Shown here piece after piece: positions 1 through 4,934 of a stretch of DNA of 5,064 nucleotides; the stretch's first letter is position 1, and the number at the start of each line of letters is the position of its first letter. The notes under the pieces were generated by a model. That model was not told the origin of the DNA and did no database searches. It saw nothing but the letters and a program-made list of their open reading frames with translations. Source of the stretch: Candidatus Dormiibacterota bacterium (lineage in GTDB: Bacteria; Chloroflexota; Dormibacteria; Aeolococcales; Bog-877). Position numbers and translations under genes: made by a program. Where the stretch lies: contig PLDE01000202.1 of NCBI GenBank assembly GCA_003135035.1, positions 1,166 through 6,229 on the forward strand. The letters are read 5' to 3'.

Positions 1-69
1 TCTCGGTGGGTCAGCGCCCGAGTTCCCCAACCAAGCAGCGGCGTGACAGCCTGGCTGAGAGATGGGGGA

Positions 70-224
70 GGCGCCGCCACGGCGCTGGCGGTGACCCGGG
101 ACCCAGGGCTGGGGCGGGTGAGGAGTCGCCCAGATGACCGCTAGGGATTCTCGGCGAGGAAGCCACGACCCCTCTCATGCCCGGGCCAGGAGAGGGGTCG
201 ACTCCTCAGCGGACACCCCTCCGC
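70..224 (+). ncRNA. Candidate structured leader RNA upstream of the J-domain gene
   Basis: Several exact complementarities lie close together. A 7-pair hairpin is at 70-76/80-86. A nested arm pairs 87-90 with 127-130, 94-97 with 116-119 and 102-105 with 110-113. A perfect 10-bp helix pairs TGAGGAGTCG (119-128) with CGACTCCTCA (199-208). Inside it is a perfect 11-bp hairpin (CGACCCCTCTC 166-176 with GAGAGGGGTCG 190-200, sharing only bases 199-200). A 5-bp hairpin follows directly (209-213/220-224). The arm 87-130 and the helix 119-208 use some of the same bases, so they exclude each other, as in an attenuator or riboswitch. The element ends 25 bases before the GTG of the J-domain gene. No U-rich tail is seen. 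It could instead be a terminator cluster for a gene left of the window. The pairing is read from the sequence; the function is inferred. Confidence 0.4.
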
Positions 225-249
225 CGCACTTCCCGAAGACGTCGCGAGG

Positions 250-876
250 GTGTTTCCGAAGAGTGTCCCGTTCGTGCGGGCCTGCAGTCGACCCAGCCCG
301 CAAAATGAGCTGGTGCGCTATTCGGATGGAGCCGACGACGAGGAGCTGTACGCCCTGCTGGGGGTCGCCATGACCGCGTCCCCAGCCGATCTCAAGCAGG
401 GTCGGCGCATCCAGGCCCAGACATGGCACCCGGATCGAAGTCAGGACCCGGTCGCCCAACAGCGGATGGCGGCCATCAACAACGCCTACAAGGTCCTCAG
501 CAACCCGCAAGCGCGACGGGAGTACGACAGCACGCTGGTGTCTGCTTGGCAAAAGGGCTCTCCCGAGAACGGCGCCAGCCTAACCCCCCAACCCTGGGTG
601 CCGGGACAGCCTGCCAAGCCCGGACCAGACGGCGGGAATGGCTGCGCTCAGGGCGCTCCTCATGGCACGGTGACCTCGGCGGCGTACCTCCGCGAGAAGG
701 GATTCGTCGTGGTCGACAACCGCAAGACCGGCGGCGTGTTGTGGGTGGTCGCCAAGCCCGAACTGGGCCCCGTCATCGATGGACTGCGCCAGCAGGGCAT
801 GGAATTCGAGTTCGCCTCAAGCGGCGGGATGGCCACCAAGAACAAGCCCGCTTGGTGGACCAGGTCCTGGGGTTAG
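250..876 (+). CDS. J-domain (DnaJ-like) protein with an extra C-terminal domain
   Basis: The 208-residue protein has an N-terminal J domain at about residues 31-95: ELYALLGV, a basic helix, the essential HPD motif at 60-62, then INNAYKVLSNPQARREYD. J domains stimulate the ATPase of an Hsp70 (DnaK) partner. The protein lacks the Gly/Phe linker, the zinc-finger cysteines and the substrate-binding domain of true DnaJ. A Pro/Gly-rich linker (about 104-140) leads to a small domain at 144-204 with GFVVVDNRKTGGVLWVV and, near the end, ATKNKPAWW. From memory, this pattern recurs as a C-terminal module on unrelated bacterial proteins; I cannot name the family. It is cytoplasmic, with no signal peptide or membrane segment. 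The start is uncertain: the GTG at 250 has no well-spaced ribosome-binding site, and in-frame GTGs at 274 and 313 would keep the J domain. No DnaK or GrpE gene is visible nearby. Its client is unknown. Confidence 0.85.
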   Translation: MFPKSVPFVRACSRPSPQNELVRYSDGADDEELYALLGVAMTASPADLKQGRRIQAQTWHPDRSQDPVAQQRMAAINNAYKVLSNPQARREYDSTLVSAWQKGSPENGASLTPQPWVPGQPAKPGPDGGNGCAQGAPHGTVTSAAYLREKGFVVVDNRKTGGVLWVVAKPELGPVIDGLRQQGMEFEFASSGGMATKNKPAWWTRSWG

Positions 877-1121
877 CCGGACTGACGGAGCCGGGGAGAC
901 GTCCTTGCGCAGTGAGGGTGCTCCGTTTCCGGCATTGCCCAATCAGGAGGGGCTGACTGAGAGGGGGGCGGGGGATCGTGGCACCAAGCTCGGTTCCGTC
1001 CAGGGTCAGCGCCGCGCTCGATCTAACGTGAGCGGGCTCTCGGAGGCCGATTTACGAATCAGGGTGTGCTCGACCATCTGCCTGAAGGTCGACTCAGCTC
1101 TGCAGCTCAGCGCCGGGATGC
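877..1121. other. Convergent intergenic gap, no gene seen
   Basis: This gap lies between the J-domain gene and the oppositely directed lipoprotein gene. Frames open here give only low-complexity translations with no family likeness. The only structure of note is a 6-bp inverted repeat (TCGACC 1070-1075 with GGTCGA 1087-1092, 11-base loop). It lies 30 bases past the lipoprotein stop and could be a weak terminator, but has no U tract. Confidence 0.5.
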
Positions 1122-1619
1122 CTAGCTGGCCACTACCACGATCTGAACCGAGAAGGGGCTGCTTCCGGTGACCGTCACCGTGGCGGCGCCAACCGCGACT
1201 GCTCGAAACGGCACCTGAGCCAAGGTCACTAGCCCCACCCCGGGTTGAGCCGCGGCCAGGGAGCGCAGGACGGAGAGATCAGAAGATCGAGCCGCCTCGG
1301 TACTGCTCTCCCCCGAGGGAGCACTAGGCAGATCGACCAGCAACTCCTGGCCCACCTGGAGCTCGATCGTGCTGCCGTTGTCCTGACTGCCAACTGAGAC
1401 GGTGCCGGCGGCGGATGCTCCGGGGCTCGGCGTCGACGAGGTCGCAGCCGGGGCGCTTGGGCTTGCTGACGGACTGGGGGTCGAAGTTGGGCTGCCGCTG
1501 GGGCTGGTCCCTGCCGTCGGTGAGCTGAGGCTGGCACATCCTGCCAGAGTCAAAAGACCGGCGGCAACCAGGGCTAGCCCGATGGTCACCCTCGACCCCA
1601 CTGTCCAGGGCTTGCGCAT
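1122..1619 (-). CDS. Secreted lipoprotein with Ser/Pro/Thr linker and chagasin-like beta domain
   Basis: The 165-residue protein starts with a basic n-region (MRKPW...R), a hydrophobic stretch and the lipobox LAGC with the lipidated cysteine at residue 28. It should therefore be anchored on the outer face of the cytoplasmic membrane. Residues 31-72 are almost only Ser, Pro, Thr, Ala and Gly, a typical cell-wall-spanning linker. Residues 73-163 are beta-rich: DNGSTIELQVGQELLVDLPS, then SSDLSVLRSL, FRAVAVGAATVTVTG and FSVQIVVV. This order recalls chagasin-type (I42) peptidase-inhibitor domains and related small actinobacterial lipoproteins. The NPTTGYxW loop of true inhibitors is absent, so inhibition is not supported and a plain Ig-like binding domain is possible. 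The ATG at 1619 is preferred over the TTG at 1622 because AGGGTG (1625-1630) lies 5 bases upstream of it. It is divergent from the SHOCT gene. Confidence 0.8.
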   Translation of the reverse strand: MRKPWTVGSRVTIGLALVAAGLLTLAGCASLSSPTAGTSPSGSPTSTPSPSASPSAPAATSSTPSPGASAAGTVSVGSQDNGSTIELQVGQELLVDLPSAPSGESSTEAARSSDLSVLRSLAAAQPGVGLVTLAQVPFRAVAVGAATVTVTGSSPFSVQIVVVAS

Positions 1620-1625
1620 CAATTC

Positions 1626-1631
1626 ACCCTA
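1626..1631 (-). promoter_or_regulatory. Possible -10 element TAGGGT of the lipoprotein gene
   Basis: TAGGGT fits the TAnnnT form of actinobacterial -10 elements and sits 6 bases before the ATG at 1619, which would give a leaderless transcript. The same bases overlap the AGGGTG ribosome-binding site, so the two readings compete. No good -35 is seen at 16-19 bases. Confidence 0.25.
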
Positions 1632-1665
1632 GCACCCGGGCTGAGAGGCCACCGACTCCAACTTG

Positions 1666-1680
1666 AGGGCCTGCAGCCCT
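1666..1680. repeat. Short inverted repeat in the divergent intergenic region
   Basis: AGGGC-CTGCA-GCCCT is a 5-bp inverted repeat around a CTGCA centre. It lies midway between the divergent starts of the lipoprotein and the SHOCT protein. It could be a protein-binding site, but at this length in GC-rich DNA it may be chance. Confidence 0.2.
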
Positions 1681-1713
1681 GGTCGGACACCGCCCTAGAC
1701 ACCGGCGCTGGGC

Positions 1714-1719
1714 TAGGAT
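1714..1719 (+). promoter_or_regulatory. Possible -10 element TAGGAT upstream of a short leader ORF
   Basis: TAGGAT fits the TAnnnT -10 form and ends 6 bases before the ATG at 1726, so transcription could begin at or next to that ATG. No convincing -35 sequence is seen at the normal spacing. Confidence 0.3.
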
Positions 1720-1725
1720 GCGGCT

Positions 1726-1761
1726 ATGAGCCGAGACGGCCTGCTGGCGGTGTGCACTTGA
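1726..1761 (+). CDS. Possible 11-codon leader peptide overlapping the SHOCT gene start
   Basis: ATG at 1726 opens an 11-codon frame (MSRDGLLAVCT) that ends at TGA 1759-1761. The stop falls 7 bases beyond the GTG (1752-1754) of the next gene, in another frame. The ATG sits 6 bases after the TAGGAT box, a geometry typical of leaderless actinobacterial genes. The next gene lacks a clear ribosome-binding site, so ribosomes finishing this leader could reinitiate there. A frameshifted true N-terminus is the alternative. There is no family likeness and the frame is very short. Confidence 0.25.
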   Translation: MSRDGLLAVCT

Positions 1762-2006
1762 TCCCTCCCGTGCTCTTTCTCGGGCTCCTCGGATTGGGCG
1801 GCCCCTTCCTGGGCTTCTTCATCGTCCTCGCCGTGGTCAGCATCGGGCTCCGCATCTACATGCTCTCGACCTGGCGGCGTCGTTCTCAGCGGACGGGGAG
1901 GGCCGGAAACGTCGGCCCCGAGGAGATCCTGGCCCGCCGCTTCGCGCGCGGTGACATCGACGAGGATGAGTACCGGCGTCGGCTGGCCGCACTCCGGAAT
2001 CACTGA
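1752..2006 (+). CDS. Small membrane protein with C-terminal SHOCT motif
   Basis: The 84-residue protein has one long hydrophobic segment (about residues 4-34, LIPPVLFLGLLGLGG then FFIVLAVVSIGLRIYML). A basic patch follows at 42-50 (WRRRSQRTGR), placing the C-terminus in the cytoplasm. Residues 56-82 are a classical SHOCT motif: PEEILARRFARGDIDEDEYRRRLAAL. SHOCT (short C-terminal) motifs cap many small bacterial membrane proteins and are thought to mediate oligomerisation or partner binding; no enzymatic role is implied. The GTG at 1752 is the only start that keeps the whole hydrophobic segment. It has no clear ribosome-binding site and may depend on the overlapping leader frame at 1726. The gene is divergent from the lipoprotein gene and convergent with the peptidase gene. 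Confidence 0.85.
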   Translation: MHLIPPVLFLGLLGLGGPFLGFFIVLAVVSIGLRIYMLSTWRRRSQRTGRAGNVGPEEILARRFARGDIDEDEYRRRLAALRNH

Positions 2007-2241
2007 GGCCGGGAAGGCACTCCTGCTCGGGTCGGACCGTTGCGGTGGGACGCCAAGCCTGATCCGGGGATGAGCCTCGGCGCAGCGTTGTGGCTGGCCT
2101 TCGGTCCCCAGCGAGACTGATGTACCGGCGACTGATCTAACGGCCAACAGAATTCCTAGGGCCTCAGATCTGCAGACGGTCAGCACTCAGAGATCGCTCT
2201 CACCGCGATCGTGGCGAGTTGTTCTCTTGCTCGGGGGAGAT
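2007..2241. other. Convergent intergenic gap, no gene seen
   Basis: No frame here shows family likeness or a credible start. A 6-bp inverted repeat (GATCGC 2192-2197 with GCGATC 2205-2210, 7-base loop) could form a hairpin, but has no U tract and is far from the SHOCT stop. The gap ends at the strong hairpin at 2242-2270. Confidence 0.5.
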
Positions 2242-2270
2242 AGCCCGGGAGCCACGCCGGCTCCCGGGCT
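2242..2270 (-). terminator. Perfect 12-bp hairpin terminator after the S53 peptidase gene
   Basis: AGCCCGGGAGCC (2242-2253) and GGCTCCCGGGCT (2259-2270) pair perfectly around a 5-base loop, starting 17 bases past the peptidase stop codon. There is no run of T on either side, as is common for terminators of high-GC bacteria. It faces the convergent SHOCT gene as well and could stop transcription in both directions. Confidence 0.75.
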
Positions 2271-2287
2271 TCGGTCCTAGTTCTTGG

Positions 2288-4312
2288 CTACCAGCTCCCG
2301 CCGCGCTGGGCAAGGTCGTTGGCGAAGGCGGTGAGATTGGGATAGCCCAGTCCGCTGCCCTCGTTGTAGTCGAGGCCCGGGGTGCCGGTGTAGTAGATGT
2401 TGTCGCTGCCTGTGCCGCTCTGCTCGAGCGGGGTGAACGGTGAGACCCACTGGCCGGCCAAGGAGTAGGCCGCGGGATTCCAGAATCCGACCCGGTGACC
2501 CAGGTAGGAGTCAATCACGGCTGTGCTGCCGTTGAATTGCGGAGCCACGAAGCTGGTGCCTCCCCAACCGCCCTGGAGTCCGGGCCCGCCGGTCGCGGTG
2601 GGCTCGTAGAGGTAGTAGCCGGTGTAAGGGTCGGCGTCGGCGGACACATCGGGCATCGCGCGCCCGTTGCCGTAGCCGTGACTCACCGAGGGCGTGGGAT
2701 TGAAGTTCCAGGCGGTCGGCTCGTCGATTCCGTCGACGTTCTCGTAGTCAGTCGGGGTCAGGTACTGGACGGCGCTGTAGTAGTGCACTCCAGCCACGCC
2801 CTGCTGATAGCTGGGCGTCGGTTCGATCGTGCTGAAGCCGCCGCCGCTGCCGACCACTTCGGCCTCAGCGACGGTCGCCAGTGGGTCTCCGGTGACGGTG
2901 GCAATCGGCTGCCACAGGTAGTCCCAGCCCCAGGTGCGCTGTGCCGGTACGTCGACGGCAGCTGTGCCGCCGGGCCCAGACAGGCTGCCCGACCAGGCCA
3001 GGGTGGTGCCGCCGGCGGCGGTGATGTAGGGACTGTCAGCTGAGGACCCGACCGAGAGGTTGGTCGTTCCCAGGTCGATGCTGGCGGTGTAGGCGCCCCA
3101 GTCCCCGGCAGCTATGAAGCCGGACTGGCCCTGCTCCGCCATCTCCAGGAATGCCTCGTCGAAGGCCGCCTCGTAGCCCGGGGACTCCGCGCCCGAGGCG
3201 ATCGACGCCTGCAGGTATGTCTCCGACTCGAGCCAGCTGGCTGAGACCGTGCTGGCGATGTTCTGGCTCGCCGCCGAGAAGAACGCGTCGGCGAAGCCGT
3301 AGTCAGTGTTGGGCGCCTGATAGACGATCACGTTGGCGTTGGGAGCCAGGCCGCCCGATTGCTCGACGTCGAGGTCGGTCTCACCCGAACCTGAGGTCTC
3401 GCTGGGACCGCCGACAGTGCCCCCGTCGACATTGTCAACGGTCACCGTCCGATTGCTCGTGGGAAGGTGAAGGATGTTCTTCCAGAAGTAGGTCGGAGCG
3501 CTCGGGTCAAGGTCGGCCAGGGTCACGATGGCGATGGTCTGACCGGCCCCGGAGGCTCCCTTCTGATAGAGACCGTCCAGGCCATAGTTGGCGGCAAAGT
3601 TGGACGGCACGTTGCAGGCGTCGGGCAGCCCGGTGGACGCCAGACAGGCGTTGGAACTGCCCTTCTGCGCTGGGGTCAGGGCGCTGTCCGTGTGGACCGC
3701 CTGGCTCCCGAAGGGCCCGTAGTTGGTGAGGCCCAAGATGGCCAGGACGTTCTGGGCGATCCGGTAGGGGAGCAGCGGCGATTGCCGCGTCCCATGCACG
3801 TTCTGGGCCGGGATGCCGGCCATGCCATCTCGAGATGGGATCGCCGGGACGTGGTACTGCTGCTGCTGGACGGAGAGGGCGCTGTCGAACTCCCCGGCCG
3901 TCCCGTTGGCGACCACGTCGACATTGTCTGCGTAGACGTCGGTGCTGATGTGGTACTGGGCCAGGTACTGCTGCAGAGCCGAGATGTTCTGCCGACTCTG
4001 GCCGTAGAACTGAGCAAACTGACTGACGGAGAGGAAGTTGCGAACCCCGCTCTGAACATTTGCCTCGAGCTGGGGCAGGTTCTGCTCCCGGAGGACGAAG
4101 GAAACCGTCTCCGGAGTACTCGGCGGGGTGTCGCCAAAGACCCCCGCATTAGGCAGAGCGGCGGCGCTGATGCCTGGCTGCACCGCCACCATGCTGTTGG
4201 GACCAGGCGTCGAGCCCGCCGCCTGCACCCCCGCTGAAGCCAGCGATAAACCCACCGCTGCCAAACCGATCGCCACCGCCGTCACCGGCCGCGAGCGAAC
4301 AAAACGAACCAT
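2288..4312 (-). CDS. Secreted S53 family peptidase (sedolisin/kumamolisin type), full-length proenzyme
   Basis: The 674-residue protein is an exported serine-carboxyl peptidase; sedolisins cleave proteins and usually work at acid pH. Residues 1-31 are a Sec signal peptide (Arg at 3, 6 and 8, hydrophobic core, VQA before the cut). About 68-207 is the pro-kumamolisin activation domain (FLSVSQFAQFYG, then a beta-alpha fold), removed on maturation. The catalytic domain runs from about 235 to the end. It has Glu311 and Asp315 in GETDLDVE, the oxyanion Asp404 in AAGDWG and the nucleophile Ser587 in GGTSFVAP. The calcium site is Asp637 with Asp648 in TPGLDYNEGSGLG. No residue of the set is missing. 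It ends right after the core, with no binding or anchoring domain, so it should be released. The only cysteines are 223 and 233. The ATG at 4312 is chosen because the signal peptide starts there, GGAGG lies 11 bases upstream, and the upstream ATG at 4411 falls inside the promoter. It is a single-gene unit. Confidence 0.96.
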   Translation of the reverse strand: MVRFVRSRPVTAVAIGLAAVGLSLASAGVQAAGSTPGPNSMVAVQPGISAAALPNAGVFGDTPPSTPETVSFVLREQNLPQLEANVQSGVRNFLSVSQFAQFYGQSRQNISALQQYLAQYHISTDVYADNVDVVANGTAGEFDSALSVQQQQYHVPAIPSRDGMAGIPAQNVHGTRQSPLLPYRIAQNVLAILGLTNYGPFGSQAVHTDSALTPAQKGSSNACLASTGLPDACNVPSNFAANYGLDGLYQKGASGAGQTIAIVTLADLDPSAPTYFWKNILHLPTSNRTVTVDNVDGGTVGGPSETSGSGETDLDVEQSGGLAPNANVIVYQAPNTDYGFADAFFSAASQNIASTVSASWLESETYLQASIASGAESPGYEAAFDEAFLEMAEQGQSGFIAAGDWGAYTASIDLGTTNLSVGSSADSPYITAAGGTTLAWSGSLSGPGGTAAVDVPAQRTWGWDYLWQPIATVTGDPLATVAEAEVVGSGGGFSTIEPTPSYQQGVAGVHYYSAVQYLTPTDYENVDGIDEPTAWNFNPTPSVSHGYGNGRAMPDVSADADPYTGYYLYEPTATGGPGLQGGWGGTSFVAPQFNGSTAVIDSYLGHRVGFWNPAAYSLAGQWVSPFTPLEQSGTGSDNIYYTGTPGLDYNEGSGLGYPNLTAFANDLAQRGGSW

Positions 4313-4323
4313 CGTCTTGGGAC

Positions 4324-4328
4324 CCTCC
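4324..4328 (-). promoter_or_regulatory. Ribosome-binding site of the S53 peptidase
   Basis: On the minus strand GGAGG lies 11 bases before the ATG at 4312, within a purine-rich stretch (AAGGTGGAGGG). The spacing is slightly long but usable, and it supports the inner ATG as the true start. Confidence 0.55.
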
Positions 4329-4409
4329 ACCTTCCCGGACTGAATTATTCTCCCCTCAAAGGCAGTTCCCACCGGCCCCCTGCCGATCGGATCCCCGACG
4401 AGCAAGGTC

Positions 4410-4438
4410 ACTCTACCTCGAACTGCCGCTTAGTTCAA
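4410..4438 (-). promoter_or_regulatory. Sigma70-type promoter of the S53 peptidase gene
   Basis: On the minus strand the -35 TTGAAC (4438-4433) and -10 TAGAGT (4415-4410) are separated by exactly 17 bases, a good match to housekeeping promoters of high-GC bacteria. Transcription would begin near 4403, giving a leader of about 90 bases before the ATG at 4312. The ATG at 4411 lies inside the -10 element, so it could not be translated from this transcript. Confidence 0.6.
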
Positions 4439-4439
4439 G
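4417..4439. promoter_or_regulatory. Operator-like inverted repeat in the S53 promoter
   Basis: On the plus strand CTCGAACT (4417-4424) and AGTTCAAG (4432-4439) are inverted copies matching at 7 of 8 positions, with a 7-base spacer. The repeat fills the promoter spacer and covers the -35 element, the usual place for a repressor to block polymerase. No regulator gene is visible in the window, and the binding protein is unknown. Confidence 0.35.
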
Positions 4440-4453
4440 TGACGAAACCGCGA

Positions 4454-4490
4454 GGCGGCCAGCCGCCAGGGAGGAGCTCCGCTCAGGAGC
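4454..4490 (-). terminator. Candidate terminator hairpins between the hemerythrin fragment and the S53 promoter
   Basis: Two short GC-rich hairpins lie here: GGCGG-CCAG-CCGCC (4454-4467) and GCTCC-GCTCA-GGAGC (4476-4490). On the minus strand the first is followed by TCGCGGTTTCG, with a short T run, just before the peptidase promoter. They could end transcripts entering from the fragments to the right. Such short stems are common by chance in GC-rich DNA. Confidence 0.3.
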
Positions 4491-4538
4491 GCCGGCCCCT
4501 GTCCCGCGGCCGTCCCTGGGGAACCGCCCCCGGCTCGA

Positions 4539-4772
4539 CTACGCGCTCAAGTCGATCATGAAGACCTTGAGGTTGCGCTCGCCGGTCGTGGCCCACATCT
4601 CGCGCAGATGCGGCGGCTGAAGGCTCCGCGTGATCTCCGCTTCTTCCTCGGTCATCTGTTCGAAGACGAGACCGGCGATGAGCCAGAACTTGTCGCCTTG
4701 GTAGTGCTGGGTCGCCCAGGGGGGCATCGCTCCCCACTCCGCGTCGGTCAGATGGGTGGCAGCAAGGGGAAC
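4539..4772 (-). pseudogene. C-terminal fragment of a hemerythrin-family protein
   Basis: About 77 codons read VPLAATHLTDAEWGAM, then IAGLVFEQMTEEEAEI, LQPPHLREMWATTGER and FMIDLSA. This order (an HLTD-EW motif, a hydrophobic helix, a T-EE-A segment, L-PP, an MW-GER motif) matches, from memory, the C-terminal part of actinobacterial hemerythrin HHE-domain proteins. The iron-binding His and Glu helices that should precede it are absent: 6 codons upstream of this stretch there is an in-frame TAG (4791-4793) that ends another fragment. The piece is therefore 5'-truncated. An ATG at 4727 could still make a 62-residue peptide, with GGAG 9 bases ahead, but this would lack the di-iron site. No function should be assigned. 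Confidence 0.5.
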
Positions 4773-4790
4773 TCGGCGGCGGTTGATCGC

Positions 4791-4910
4791 CTAGCTGGCG
4801 CGGCGGTAGATCACCGAGCCGTCCACCACGGTCGCCACCACCTGGCCGTCTCTGACAACGGTCAGGTCGCAGCGGTAGCCTGGCGCCAACCTTCCGCACT
4901 CCGCCTCCAT
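4791..4910 (-). pseudogene. C-terminal tail of an amidohydrolase-type enzyme
   Basis: The reading GRLAPGYRCDLTVVRDGQ followed by VVATVVDGSVIY matches the terminal beta segment of metal-dependent amidohydrolases, such as N-acetylglucosamine-6-phosphate deacetylase (NagA) and imidazolonepropionase. Their usual form is G-L-PG-ADL-V, then a V-G-V-Y ending; here ADL is CDL. The stop at 4791-4793 is at a natural C-terminus. Upstream of about 4895 the frame turns Gly/Glu/Val-rich and loses likeness, because the opposite strand carries another fragment there. The metal-binding TIM-barrel part, about 300 residues, is missing. This is a remnant, and which amidohydrolase it came from cannot be told from the tail. 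Confidence 0.45.
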
Positions 4911-4934
4911 GCCGGCGGCGAAGGCCACGCCCGC

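Noticed and set aside
1..40. Minus-strand GGGGAACTCGG...CCGAGA resembling the start of a cobalamin riboswitch core
   Set aside because: Only one short stem fits, the conserved loop bases differ, and the rest would lie outside the window.
423..956. Plus-strand frame overlapping the J-domain gene
   Set aside because: Out-of-frame reading of the J-domain gene, Arg/Gly/Pro-rich, with no domain likeness.
1713..2186. Minus-strand frame of 157 codons opposite the SHOCT gene
   Set aside because: It crosses the SHOCT gene and intergenic DNA; its translation has no motif, while the plus strand shows a clear membrane segment and SHOCT motif.
2495..3043. Plus-strand frame of 182 codons
   Set aside because: Antisense to the S53 catalytic domain, whose motifs are intact on the other strand.
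3151..4237. Long plus-strand frames of 192 and 256 codons opposite the peptidase gene
   Set aside because: They are antisense shadows of the S53 gene in GC-rich DNA; the translations are Arg/Pro- or Val/Gly-rich with no motifs.
4342..4370. AT-rich island TAATTC with GGGAAC upstream as an alternative peptidase promoter
   Set aside because: The -10 match is partial, and the upstream GGGAAC lacks the matching ECF-type -10; the TTGAAC-17-TAGAGT pair is much better.
4313..4411. 33-residue N-terminal extension of the peptidase from the ATG at 4411
   Set aside because: It puts non-signal residues ahead of a good signal peptide, and its ATG lies in the -10 element of the likely promoter.
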